Shown here: in pieces, positions 36,243 through 45,251 of the stretch
How positions within the stretch are numbered: position 1 is the first letter of the stretch
Layout of the letters: every line of letters begins with the position of its first letter
From: Micromonospora phaseoli
GTDB lineage: Bacteria > Actinomycetota > Actinomycetes > Mycobacteriales > Micromonosporaceae
Reading direction: 5' to 3'
Length of the DNA stretch: 64,000 bases
Assembly: GCF_900109115.1 (NCBI RefSeq)
Contig: NZ_FNYV01000005.1
Location: 5,509 to 69,508, forward strand
Notes under the pieces: model-generated
Databases searched by the model: none
Seen by the model: the letters and a program-made list of their open reading frames with translations, nothing else
Told to the model about the DNA's origin: nothing
Program-made: the position numbers and the translations under genes

Positions 36243-36920
36243 TCAGCGGTATGCGGCGGTGGCGAGGTCACCGACGGCGGCGTCGACGGCGGCGGTGATG
36301 TCGCGTACGGGGCGGTGGTGCTGCTCGGCGATTGCCCGCAGCTGGGCGGTGACGGCGTTGGTGTCGTCGAGGTAGAGGTGAGCGGCGAGGCCGAGGACGG
36401 CGACGAAGCCGGCGAGGGCAGCGGTGTGGTTGTCGGGCGGCTCGCGGCCTGCGGCGAGATACCGCAGCCGGGACCGGGCCACGACCGCCCATTTGCTGTC
36501 GGTGGCGAGGTAGACCTCGGTGCGGGCGAGCCCGCCGAGGCGGCGCCGGCTGGTGCGGTGCAGGATTCCCCCGGCGTGCAGGCCGGCGCGGGTGCGTTCG
36601 TACAGGTCCTCGGCGAACCATGACAGCCATCCCCGCAGCGTCGGGGCGGGATTGGCGTAGCGGACCGAGGTGATGGCGGTGTCGGCGATGAGGTCGCCGA
36701 CGGGCCGGTCAAGGTGCAGCCACAGCCGTCGCCCGCCAGGGCAGGTGTCCTCGGCATCGTGGAGGGCGATCCGCCCGGCCAGGAACAGGTCGGCCAGGAC
36801 CGCGCCGGCCATCCCGAGCGCGAGGGCCTGGCGGTGGATGTGGGGTTGGCCGGTGTCGTCGTTGTGGCCGAGCAGGAACAACTCGTCCCGCAACGGCAGC
36901 TGAGCAATCGACGCGGTCAT
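36243..36920 (-). CDS. GPP34-family phosphoprotein (GOLPH3-like)
   Basis: ATG 36920 (MTASIAQLPLRDELFLLGH). The 225-residue all-helical protein has LRDELFLLGHNDDTGQPHIH at the N-terminus and ALALGMAGAVLADLFLAGRI, the defining helices of the GPP34/GOLPH3 family, which is widespread in Streptomyces and Micromonospora and binds phosphoinositides in eukaryotes; its bacterial role is not known. The start overlaps the end of the acetamidase pseudogene by 4 bp, so they were one operon. Confidence 0.8.
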   Translation of the reverse strand: MTASIAQLPLRDELFLLGHNDDTGQPHIHRQALALGMAGAVLADLFLAGRIALHDAEDTCPGGRRLWLHLDRPVGDLIADTAITSVRYANPAPTLRGWLSWFAEDLYERTRAGLHAGGILHRTSRRRLGGLARTEVYLATDSKWAVVARSRLRYLAAGREPPDNHTAALAGFVAVLGLAAHLYLDDTNAVTAQLRAIAEQHHRPVRDITAAVDAAVGDLATAAYR

Positions 36921-37937
36921 CGCGGCGGCTCCTCCCACAGCCCGGCCACGTGCTGCCGCAGCCGGGCGTGCACCCCCGTGTAGGCGGCGGTCGGGTCCGG
37001 GAGCAGTGCCTTGTCCACGGCGGCGAGGACCGTGTAGTTCGGGTTGCATACGTTGCCGATCGGCGCACTGCCGGCCTGCGACACCAACTGGTAGGCGTCC
37101 AGGGTCTCCAGGCCAGTGAGGTCGCTCGTCCAGCCGACCAGGTCGCGGTGGGCGATCCGGTAGGCGTCCTCCAAGGGCCGAGCGCAGCCGACCGACATGA
37201 TCGACGTGTCGGTCTCCAGGCGAGGCCACACCGTCCGGGCACCCTTGATGACCTCGATGGCCAGAGTGGTGGTCGTGGCGATTTCCACCCCGACCCCGCA
37301 GGCCTCGCCCTCGCCCTGGCGGGCGTGCCCGTCGCCAAGGGCGAGCATCGCCCCGTGCACGTTCACACCCAGGTAGAGGGTGGTGCCGGCGCGCAGCTGC
37401 GGGGTGTCCAGGTTCCCGCCATGGGTGTCGGGGACGATCGTGGAGCGGGCCTCGAACCCGCCGGGAGCGAGCCCGATGGTGCCGATCATCGGGTCCAGGG
37501 GCAGGTCGACGGTGTGGTCGCTGGCCGTGGCGTGGAAGCGGACCCGTGCCGGCGTGCTGGTCGATGTCGTACACCCACACCCGCTCCTGCAGCGGCGGCT
37601 GCAGGGTGGCGGTGTGGGAAGTGGAGGTCAGTGCCCCGAAGTGCGGGAATGTCGAGGAGACGCCCCAGTCGTGGGCGGGTGTGATGGCGGCGAGATGGAC
37701 GGCGAGGGTGTCGCCCGGTTCGGCGTCCTCGACGAAGAACGGCCCGGACACCGGGTTCAGGTACGGCATTTGGCACACCTGCGAGGGCAGGTCCGCTGGG
37801 CTGCGGACGAGGCCGCCGAAGCAGTCCTCGGTGTGCACCTGCAGGATGTCGCCGGAGCGGACGTGGGCCACCGGCATCCGGCCGCCGAAGGTGTAGGCCA
37901 GCTCGTCGCGGGCGGGACAGTAGGTGATCGTTTCCAT
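36917..37937 (-). pseudogene. Acetamidase/formamidase, frameshifted
   Basis: The N-terminal part from ATG 37937 (METITYCPARDELAYTFGGR, HVRSGDILQVHTEDCFGG) runs to DIDQHAGT at about 37543. There one extra base in a CCC run (37541-37543 on the plus strand) shifts the frame. The rest continues from about 37540 to 36917 in another frame (RFHATASDHTV... GTIGLAPGGF, ALGDGHARQGEGE). Together they give a full-length FmdA/AmdA family enzyme, which hydrolyses formamide or acetamide to ammonia. It follows the APC permease remnant in operon fashion. If the shift is a sequencing error, the gene is intact. Confidence 0.75.
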
Positions 37938-37942
37938 GCCGG

Positions 37943-38535
37943 TCACACCCGCTCCACGTGGCGGGCCTGCGGCTGCGCGGGCGCCAGACCCGACAGGGCG
38001 GGCCGGCGGCCGGTCAGGTAGAGGCCGGCGAGAACGACCATGCCGAGGGCGAGCCAGGCCAGGCCGAGGCGCTGCGCGGCGATGTTGGCGTTGATCACGA
38101 CGTAGGCGAGGATCGCGAACCCGATTCCGGGCATGACCAGGTGCGCCCACCAGTTGCTGCTGCGCTGGCGGATGAGGTGATGGACGACCACGGAGACGTG
38201 CAGGACGAGGAAGGCGACCATCGCCCCGAAGTTGATCAGCGACGACAGCAGCGTGATCCCGTCGGCGCGGGTCGCCATGTACAGGCCGAGTACCAGGGAC
38301 ACGGCGCCGGTGAGCAGGGTCGCGTTGATCGGCACGTTGCGGCGGATCGACACCTTCGCCAAGAAGGCGGGCAGTTGCCGGTCCCTGGCCATCGCGTATA
38401 GCAGCCGGGACGTGGCGACCTGGGCGACCATCGAGTTCGGCAACCCCCACGCGATCGCGGTCGCCACCGCGCAGAGGGTCGCCAGCCAGCCTCCGCCGGC
38501 CACGGCTGCGGCGTCGTAGAAGGCGGTGCCGTTCA
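37943..38535 (-). pseudogene. APC-family permease, C-terminal remnant
   Basis: About 195 residues with five membrane segments of an amino acid/amide permease: LATLCAVATAIAWGLPNSM, RLLYAMARDRQLP, NATLLTGAVSLVLGLYMA, INFGAMVAFLVLHVSVVVHHL and a final pair. These correspond to the second half of an APC transporter; the first ~250 residues are missing. Family homology stops at about 38535 (GTAFYDAA), where homology to a plus-strand transporter begins. It probably fed the acetamidase downstream. Confidence 0.8.
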
Positions 38536-39229
38536 CGTCGCCCTCCGGGCGATCATCGAGACGGTGCTGGTGCAGTCCACGGCGCCGCTGCTGCTGCTCA
38601 CCTATGGCCAGCAGTACGTGTCGGCGAGCTTCGCCGGCATCCTCGTCGGTGCGCAGCCACTGTTCGTCGCGCTCCTCGCCCTCCGCTTCGCACCCGATGA
38701 GCGTCCGCAAGGCTGGAGGGGCCTGACCGGGGTGCTCCTCGGCCTGGTCGGCCTGGTCCTGCTTTTCGGCGCCGACCTGCGTGGAGGCCGGCTGGCGCTG
38801 CTCGGCGGCGCGCTCATCCTCGTCGCGGCGGTCTGCTATGCCGCTGGCGCGATGCTGATACATCGCAGGTACGCCGAGGCTCCGCCCCTCGGCGTCGCCA
38901 CCTCCGCCATGCTCGTGACCACCGTGGCCGTGGCCGTGCCCGCCTCGGCGACGGTTCCGACCAGATTGCCCGGACTGGAAGCGACAGCGGCCCTGCTCGT
39001 GCTCGGGATCGCGTGCACGGGCGCGACGCTCGCGCTGTTCTACAAGCTCATCACCCAGATCGGACCTGCCCGCGCCGCGCTCGCCTTCTATCTCTCACCC
39101 GCGTTCGCCGTCGTCTTCGGCGTAGCCTTCCTGCGCGAGCAGATCAGCATGGCTGCGGTCCTCGGGCTCGCGGCGATCGTTGTCGGGTCCGTACTCGCCG
39201 CCCACCGCACCGAGCCGACGCCTCCCTGA
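38536..39229 (+). pseudogene. EamA/DMT-family transporter, 5'-truncated
   Basis: About 230 residues from ALRAIIETVLVQSTAPLLLL to the end, with YGQQYVSASFAGILVGAQPL and LLGLVGLVLLFGADLRGG, then the second EamA repeat (AFYLSPAFAVVFGVAFLREQ). Normal EamA proteins have ten helices and a first helix pair missing here. A GTG at 38564 could start a shortened protein. The 5' end is lost at the same point where the APC gene, on the other strand, lost its own. Confidence 0.75.
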
Positions 39230-39346
39230 TGCCTGTTCACACCCCTCGAGAGGGCTCACCGTGCGTCATGCCCGGCGGTCTCGGGGCGCGTTGGCGCAGC
39301 CTTCCGCATCTCGCCCCGGGTCGCCCGATGGGAGACAATCGAGTTC

Positions 39347-40027
39347 GTGAAAGGCGGGCGTGAAGCGGACAGCGAAGTGGCCGCCGGCAGCCGCCCCGAT
39401 CTTGTGATCTTCGACTGCGATGGAGTGCTCGTCGACAGCGAGTCGATCGTGGCGGGTGTGCTGGCGGGACAGCTACGACAGTTCGACGTCGAGATCACCG
39501 ACGAGGAGTGTGAGCGGGAGTTCGCCGGCCTATCCCAGGAGAAGGCCACCGAGCGCGTGCTCGCGCTACTGGGCACGTCCGCCCCGGCAGGATGGTTCGA
39601 CTCGCTCACTCGGTCCGTTGACGTGGCCCTTCGCGCTCGGGTGCGTCCGGTGCCTGGTGTGCTGGACGTGATCCGCCTGCTCGATGTTCCGTTCTGCGTG
39701 GCGTCGAACGGGCGCCCCGAGAAGGTGGCCCTCACGCTGCGGACCAGTGGGCTCGCACGGTACTTCGAGCACCGGGTCTTCACTGCCGCCGACGTCGCGC
39801 ACGGCAAACCGGCCCCGGATCTATTCCTCATGGCCGCTGAGCGCTGCGGGGCCAACCCGCGGCGCTGCGTGGTGGTCGAGGACAGCGTGTCCGGAATCGC
39901 CGCCGCCCGGGCGGCTGGCATGCGCGTACTCGGCTTCGTGCCGGCCGATCAGACGCTCGACGGCGCTGACGCGCTCTTCACCGACATGGCGGAGTTGCCG
40001 GACCTGCTCAGTCTGCCGATGAGCTGA
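39347..40027 (+). CDS. HAD-superfamily hydrolase (subfamily IA phosphatase)
   Basis: GTG at 39347; 226 residues. HAD motif I is VIFDCDGVLVDSES (residues about 20-33), motif II CVASNGR, motif III GKPAPD, motif IV VVEDSVSGIAAARAAG. This matches beta-phosphoglucomutase/CbbY-like small-molecule phosphatases with a C1 helical cap. Substrate is unknown. It ends 74 bp before trpS on the same strand and may be co-transcribed with it. Confidence 0.85.
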   Translation: MKGGREADSEVAAGSRPDLVIFDCDGVLVDSESIVAGVLAGQLRQFDVEITDEECEREFAGLSQEKATERVLALLGTSAPAGWFDSLTRSVDVALRARVRPVPGVLDVIRLLDVPFCVASNGRPEKVALTLRTSGLARYFEHRVFTAADVAHGKPAPDLFLMAAERCGANPRRCVVVEDSVSGIAAARAAGMRVLGFVPADQTLDGADALFTDMAELPDLLSLPMS

Positions 40028-40100
40028 CAGGCCGGGCATCACCACTTGGCAAGGCCGACAAGGACATCGACCAGGCTTGGCCGCATAGTAATGTCGGGGC

Positions 40101-41120
40101 ATGGGTTCTACGGCGCGTAAGGTCTCGCTGACGGGCATCAAGCCGACGGGCGAGCCGCACCTCGGCAACTACGTCGGTGCGATCCTGCCCGCGCTCGACC
40201 TAGCGGACAGTTACGAGTCGATGTACTTCATCGCCGACTACCACGCGCTCACGACGGTCCGTGACCCCGCCCTGCTGCGGCACTACACCCGCTCGGTGGC
40301 CGCGACGTGGCTGGCCGCGGGGTTGGACCCAGACCGGACCACTTTCTACCGCCAGTCCGACATCCCCGAGATCTTCGAGCTGTCGTGGGTGCTGTCCTGC
40401 ATGAGCGCCAAGGGACTGATGAACAGGGCGCATGCCTACAAGGCGGCGCGCGACCGCAACCGAGAGGCCGGTCGGGAAGACCTCGACGCGGGCGTGAATA
40501 TGGGCTTGTTCAACTACCCAGTACTCATGGCCGTCGACATCCTGATCGTGGAGGCTGACGTGGTGCCAGTCGGCCGCGATCAGCTTCAGCACGTCGAGTA
40601 CGCCGCCGATATCGCGGGCTCGTTCAACAGCATCTATGGCGACCGGTACAAGCTGAAGATCCCCAAGCCCGTCGTGCCCGAGGAAGGGACCGCTCACACG
40701 CTGCCCGGCACCGATGGCCGGAAGATGAGCAAGTCCTACGGCAACACGATCCCGCTGTTCGCCCCCGAGGCTGCCTTGAAGAAGGTGATCCGTCGGATCA
40801 CGACCGACAGCGTTCCGGTGGAGGCGCCCAAGGAGCCGGAATCCTCGTCCGTGTTCACGCTGTTGGAGCGCTTCGGCGACCCCGCCGTGGTCGCCGAGAC
40901 CCGGGCTCGCCTGCTCGCGGGCGGAATGGGCTGGGGCGAGGTCAAGGCGCAGCTGACCGAGGCGCTGAACGAACGGTTCGCGCCGATGCGCGACCGATAC
41001 GAGGCGCTTATGGCGTCGGGCAGCGAGCTCGACGACCTGCTGGCGCACGGCGCGGACAAGGCGCGCAAGCAGACCCGTCCGGTGCTGGAGCGGGTTCGCG
41101 ACGCCATCGGGATCAGCTGA
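40101..41120 (+). CDS. trpS: Tryptophanyl-tRNA synthetase, bacterial type
   Basis: A 339-residue class I synthetase with the HIGH motif as PHLGN (residues about 17-21), KMSKS in DGRKMSKSYGN, and family segments FIADYHALT, FNYPVLMAVDIL and GRDQLQHVEYA. It charges tRNA-Trp in the cytoplasm. Length and motifs are complete. Its 3' end is 2 bp from the end of the convergent FAD-oxidase gene. The neighbouring operon contains a TrpD-like enzyme and a second TrpRS-like protein, so this copy could be a pathway-linked or resistance TrpRS rather than the housekeeping one; the rest of the genome is needed to decide. Confidence 0.95.
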   Translation: MGSTARKVSLTGIKPTGEPHLGNYVGAILPALDLADSYESMYFIADYHALTTVRDPALLRHYTRSVAATWLAAGLDPDRTTFYRQSDIPEIFELSWVLSCMSAKGLMNRAHAYKAARDRNREAGREDLDAGVNMGLFNYPVLMAVDILIVEADVVPVGRDQLQHVEYAADIAGSFNSIYGDRYKLKIPKPVVPEEGTAHTLPGTDGRKMSKSYGNTIPLFAPEAALKKVIRRITTDSVPVEAPKEPESSSVFTLLERFGDPAVVAETRARLLAGGMGWGEVKAQLTEALNERFAPMRDRYEALMASGSELDDLLAHGADKARKQTRPVLERVRDAIGIS

Positions 41121-41121
41121 G

Positions 41122-42159
41122 CTAATCCTCCTCTTCGAGGTAGCTGACGACGCGTTCGGCGCAGTGCCACGCTGTGGTCCACTTGCCGGGCACCGCGACG
41201 AGAAGGTTGAGCACTCTGCTCCACCCCGTGGGGGGATCACGAAGGTCCGCCACGAAGCTGGTCAGGTCCGCCAGGGCCGTGGCGGGTTCGCAGACGACTC
41301 CCCACTGCAAGCGGAGCTCGGCGTCGGACGAGTGCAGCCCGCGCCGGACGAGTGCCGTCCGCATCCGCGCGTACTCGACCTCGTTCGTCCCGTACTCGCC
41401 GTTGATGCTCGGCAGGCCGATGCGCGCGTCGGCGCGATCGGGGCTGATGGCTAGGAGGTCACCGTCGAGCCAGTAGGTCAGGGCGGTCGGACGAATTTCG
41501 GCATGCCGGCCCCAGGCGATGCGTCGCTGCCGAAGCGTGTGGGCGACGCCCGCCTGGGCCAGCATGTCGGGGATGTCGGCACCGGCCGTCAGCACGATCA
41601 GGTCCCGCCTACCGCCGTCGTCGCCGACAGTCACCATCCCCGTCTCCGGGTCCCGATGCAGCCTGACCTGACGCCGCGGCAGCGACGACACGCCAGAGTC
41701 GCGCGCCAGCGCGGTCAGGCGGGCGTGCAAGATGTCGAGATCGACGCTGAAGTCCGGTACGCGGAATGCGGCTGCAGGCGGGCGCGTCGCCGCAAGGGCT
41801 GGGTGGCCTGGGTTGATCTCTTCGACGTCGATGCCAATGTGCTGCCAGGCGGTGCGGTACCTGTCGACAGCCTCGGCGGTGTTGAACAGGGCGTAGCCGC
41901 ACGGCTTGCCGACCTGGGCGGGGCGGAGCAGTTCGTCTGGCCATTCGTTCCGGTGGTGCCAGCAAGCCTGAGCGACGTCGGGTAGAACCGGTGCCAGGAC
42001 TGCACCGGAGTGCAGCTGACCGAAGTTTGCCAGCGAGGCCCCCCGGCGTCCGTCGCCGGCACAGGCGACGTCGAACCCTCGCCGGGCGGCGGTGACGGCT
42101 ATCGCGAGGCCACACAGTCCGGCACCGATGACGAGAATCTTCTTCGTCCGGTCAGGCAT
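41122..42159 (-). CDS. FAD-dependent oxidoreductase (DAO family)
   Basis: A 345-residue protein with the dinucleotide fold VIGAGLCGLAIAVTAARRG at the N-terminus and a DAO-type architecture (FRVPDFSVDLDILHARLTAL; LIVLTAGADIPD; final GKWTTAWHCAERV). Enzymes of this family oxidise amino or imino groups of amino-acid-like substrates with FAD. It overlaps the upstream NAD(P)-binding gene by 8 bp and is last in the four-gene minus-strand operon. Substrate is unknown; an amine made by the operon is plausible. Confidence 0.8.
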   Translation of the reverse strand: MPDRTKKILVIGAGLCGLAIAVTAARRGFDVACAGDGRRGASLANFGQLHSGAVLAPVLPDVAQACWHHRNEWPDELLRPAQVGKPCGYALFNTAEAVDRYRTAWQHIGIDVEEINPGHPALAATRPPAAAFRVPDFSVDLDILHARLTALARDSGVSSLPRRQVRLHRDPETGMVTVGDDGGRRDLIVLTAGADIPDMLAQAGVAHTLRQRRIAWGRHAEIRPTALTYWLDGDLLAISPDRADARIGLPSINGEYGTNEVEYARMRTALVRRGLHSSDAELRLQWGVVCEPATALADLTSFVADLRDPPTGWSRVLNLLVAVPGKWTTAWHCAERVVSYLEEED

Positions 42160-43048
42160 GAGGCGGCGTTCCTCCTCCGTCTGGGGTCGAGACGGCGTGG
42201 TCGCGGACGATCGTGACGTGGTACCGGTCGGCGAAGCGGCGGACGAGCTCGGCCGGAGCGAGATGGTGGTCGACGCGGCGTCGTAGCTGGGGTGGAGACA
42301 GACCCAGTCGGGAGCGGGCCGCGCTGCGGTGAGCGCGCAAACTGTTCCGATCGGTTAGCAGGCACTGGAGATGAGCCCTCAGCACGGCTGGGATCGGAGG
42401 AGCGATCTGGCCGTCGGCGGCGACCGGGGCGTCACCGCCGAGGTTCGGCACCTTGACGATGAACGCGGAGTGGGGCGCCACCTCTACGGCCGAGTACAGC
42501 TTGTTCGCGGCGTGGTCGAATGACCACCTCGGCCAGCGCCGCGGAGCTGTGTCGTCTGCGGCTTGGCGCAGGACGGGCAGGAGCAGCGCGATTCCGGGTA
42601 TGCCGGCGCGGGCGTAGGTGATGACTTGGCGCCGTTTGGCCAGCCCGTACGGTGTTTGGTAGAGGCCGGGAGCGAGGACGGCGGTGGTGCTGGCGGCGAT
42701 CAGGTGGGGCTGGGCGGAGCACTCCCGGAGGCGGTCGCGCAACCGCAGCACGGTGTCGGTCGCGGCTTGGACGCTACGCCGCATGCCATCGACGCCGCTG
42801 CGGTCGAGAAGAAGGTCGACCACGACCACGCGCTTCGGACCGCCGCATCGCTCGCTGACGGCGGTGACGACTCTGGTCTGATCCCCGCGATCGCTCAGCT
42901 CACCGGTGATCCACTCGACGGCGGATGACTGGCGCGTGCACGGTGAGCGCGTCACTGCGATCGTGTCGACGCCGGCGGCCGACAAGAGCGGCATCAACCG
43001 TCGCCCGAGGCGGCCGGAGGCGCCGAGGACCACCACCGCCGGCTTCAC
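42152..43048 (-). CDS. NAD(P)-binding Rossmann-fold (epimerase/dehydratase-like) protein
   Basis: Start at GTG 43048 because it overlaps the stop of the preceding gene (GTGA) and directly precedes the Rossmann strand KPAVVVLGASGRLGRRLMPL. The 298-residue protein has YQTPYGLAKR, a Tyr-xxx-Lys-like catalytic pair of extended SDR enzymes. The last 90 residues (RVDHHLAPAELVRRF) are unusual. Likely an oxidoreductase or epimerase acting on a small molecule in the same pathway. Confidence 0.75.
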   Translation of the reverse strand: MKPAVVVLGASGRLGRRLMPLLSAAGVDTIAVTRSPCTRQSSAVEWITGELSDRGDQTRVVTAVSERCGGPKRVVVVDLLLDRSGVDGMRRSVQAATDTVLRLRDRLRECSAQPHLIAASTTAVLAPGLYQTPYGLAKRRQVITYARAGIPGIALLLPVLRQAADDTAPRRWPRWSFDHAANKLYSAVEVAPHSAFIVKVPNLGGDAPVAADGQIAPPIPAVLRAHLQCLLTDRNSLRAHRSAARSRLGLSPPQLRRRVDHHLAPAELVRRFADRYHVTIVRDHAVSTPDGGGTPPHA

Positions 43049-44037
43049 GAGGCGCACTGCTTCCACAGCGTTGCGTACCGGTTGAAGGTGTCGCAGTACT
43101 CGGCCCGGACCTCGCGCCATCGGCCTTGTTGGGTGTTTCGGTCGGCGAACGCCTCCCGCGCGGCAGCGGTACCGGCGGCGTCCCAACCGCTGGCCAGTTC
43201 GATCGCCGAGAGCAGCGCCGGCTGGCTGTCCCGGTCATCGCTCAGCACCCGCTCGGCTACCTCGTCCGGCGTCATGTTGAGGTGGATGCTCGACGCCGGA
43301 ATGCTCTTGGACATCTTGGGATAGCCCGCGAGGCCCTCCAGCACCCGGAAGTAGAGGGCACCGATGTTCCCGGTCCAGCCAAGACCCAGCTCTCCGGCGT
43401 CCGCCTGGCGGTTGAGAACGAGACGGGCGAGATCGGTGAAGTACGCCTCCTCCATGCCGGAGACCATGAGGACATGCTTGGCGCCGTTGTCGAAGGGTCC
43501 GAGCACGTCGGCCACGGTGTAGAGCGAGTCTGTGACCACTCCGATCTCGCTGCCGAGCAGGCCGTGGTCGGCGTACAGCTCCAGCAGGCTCTCGCGGTGC
43601 TCCTGAAAGTCGGCTCGGGACAGATAGCGGGCGATGCGGCCGGCGCGGACGAGGTTGGCGTGGTCAAGGTGAGAGCGCAGTTCGGTGACCTCGCGGTCGA
43701 GCCCCAGCGCGACAAGAAAGGCGATCATCTGGTCGCGGACCTCGACCAGGGTCGACCAGGCGACGTTGCGGGAGTTCCACGCGCCGAGGTCGGAGACGAT
43801 GACCGTCATCGGCGCGTGGAGGCGCCGCTGGAGTTCCACCGCGCCGAGCATCACCGACAGGGTGCCGGCGGTCGGTGCGTTCGTCGGGCCGAACCCGGTG
43901 ACGATGGCCATCGAGTCGCGCACTTCAGGCTCCAGCACCGGTACGGCACCGTCGATGTGGGTGAAGCGGATCGCGGCCGGTCCCAGGTGCCCGGCGACAG
44001 CCTCGGTGGTCTGCTGATCCATCGGGATGGCTGGCAT
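43045..44037 (-). CDS. TrpRS-like class I synthetase homologue with degenerate HIGH motif
   Basis: A 330-residue protein. The KMSKS loop is intact (GYPKMSKSIPASSI), in the form used by archaeal/eukaryotic TrpRS. The HIGH region reads TGFGPTNAPTAGTLSVML: both histidines are replaced (TAGT). The Rossmann core follows (VIVSDLGAWNSR, VSGMEEAYFTDL). No anticodon-binding extension beyond the catalytic core is obvious. So it belongs to the tRNA synthetase class I (W and Y) family but probably activates a substrate for a pathway rather than charging tRNA. It sits 20 bp after the TrpD-like gene and overlaps the next gene. Confidence 0.8.
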   Translation of the reverse strand: MPAIPMDQQTTEAVAGHLGPAAIRFTHIDGAVPVLEPEVRDSMAIVTGFGPTNAPTAGTLSVMLGAVELQRRLHAPMTVIVSDLGAWNSRNVAWSTLVEVRDQMIAFLVALGLDREVTELRSHLDHANLVRAGRIARYLSRADFQEHRESLLELYADHGLLGSEIGVVTDSLYTVADVLGPFDNGAKHVLMVSGMEEAYFTDLARLVLNRQADAGELGLGWTGNIGALYFRVLEGLAGYPKMSKSIPASSIHLNMTPDEVAERVLSDDRDSQPALLSAIELASGWDAAGTAAAREAFADRNTQQGRWREVRAEYCDTFNRYATLWKQCAS

Positions 44038-44057
44038 CTGTCCTCCTTGGTGTGGGG

Positions 44058-45098
44058 CTATCGGCTCTCGGACAACGCCCTGAGCAGGCGTATGGCTCCG
44101 CCGGAACGTCGGGCATGCCGTACGCGATCGAGCGAGTCATCGGTAAGGGCGCCGGGGCCAACGATGAGCGCGGCGTTCAGCTCGACAAGGCTGGTGGCGG
44201 GCGAGTCGTCACCCGGCGCGAGTGCCTCGGCGGCGAGCGCGGCGTTGGCCGCGTGAGTCGGTCGATGGGCAACGGCGGTGCGCCACCCCGTTGCGGGGGC
44301 GCTCTTCGCGCGAGTGGTCGCATCGACCAGCTCGGCGTTGGCGCGCGCGAGGCGGACGGTGCCGACACCGCAGTACTCGTCGACTGTCTCCCCGTCGGTG
44401 AGATCGGTGGAGACAACCGTCCCGGCGGCCACATCGGGGCGGATGGCTCGGAGCGCGCGTGCCGACAGCTCCACATCGGGGTGGGCGAGACCGAACAGGA
44501 AGCGGGACGCCTTTACGCACAGCGTCGCCACCGGCATGAAGAAGCTGGCCGGATTGATGGCGTCGAAGACGCCGTCGTACCTGTCCGCGTACCGGGGACA
44601 GAAGAGCGGGTAGGAGACAAAGGCGATGTTGTGCCGTTGTAGCGCGTCCGGTATGCCCGCCGGATCGATGACCGGCCTGATCCGTAGGACATCGAGGATG
44701 TCCGCGGCGCCGGAGATGGCGGACACCGAACGGGAGACACCCTTGACGACGGGGGTGCCGGCTGCGGCGGCGAGGATCGCCGCGGCGGTACTGACGTTGA
44801 ACGTCTTGAACTGTTCCTTGCCGCTGCCGGCGACGACCACCGTGCCGTCCTGCACGGTGACGGGTCGGGTGACGTGTCTGCGAAGCACCGGATCGAACTC
44901 GACAACCTCGGTCCACCAATCGAGCAGGTCCGACGCGCTGAGGTGACCATCCCGGATCAGGCCGGTGCACCATCGACGCCATCGCTCGTTCGAGGTCGGT
45001 GACCCGTCCTGGAGGAAGGAGCGGAGAGCCTCCCGGCTGAAGTTAGAGAGGCCGCTGTTCGTTTCAGGGGCGGATCTGGCCGCCGTGGCGCTGGTCAT
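44058..45098 (-). CDS. Anthranilate phosphoribosyltransferase-like (TrpD family) protein
   Basis: Start at ATG 45098 (MTSATAARSAPETN), GGGAG seven bases upstream; an upstream in-frame start lacks similarity. The 346-residue protein has the TrpD signature with its order preserved: VVAGSGKEQFKTFNVSTAAA (PRPP/anthranilate pocket), AAGTPVVKGVSRSVSAISG and ADILDVL. In true TrpD the first motif is GTGGDG; here it is AGSGKE, so the phosphate loop differs. It would transfer a phosphoribosyl group to an aromatic amine or related nucleophile. First gene of the four-gene operon and away from other trp genes. Confidence 0.8.
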   Translation of the reverse strand: MTSATAARSAPETNSGLSNFSREALRSFLQDGSPTSNERWRRWCTGLIRDGHLSASDLLDWWTEVVEFDPVLRRHVTRPVTVQDGTVVVAGSGKEQFKTFNVSTAAAILAAAAGTPVVKGVSRSVSAISGAADILDVLRIRPVIDPAGIPDALQRHNIAFVSYPLFCPRYADRYDGVFDAINPASFFMPVATLCVKASRFLFGLAHPDVELSARALRAIRPDVAAGTVVSTDLTDGETVDEYCGVGTVRLARANAELVDATTRAKSAPATGWRTAVAHRPTHAANAALAAEALAPGDDSPATSLVELNAALIVGPGALTDDSLDRVRHARRSGGAIRLLRALSESR

Positions 45099-45251
45099 CT
45101 GCGATCTCCCGTCGAGGGGTGGCAGGACTGACGGAGACGATGAGATCCGCGCGGCCGGCTCCCGGCGCCAGCCTGCGACAGCCCGGGGACGGATCAACCT
45201 GACCCCCACCTCCGTCGATCAGTAGCCTTCCGTCGACGCAGCGTGAGATGA

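Noticed and set aside
36243..38450. 735-codon minus-strand frame joining permease, acetamidase and GPP34 segments
   Set aside because: Only parts of it are family-like. It is an accident of phase linking the acetamidase N-terminus and the GPP34 gene across a frameshift.
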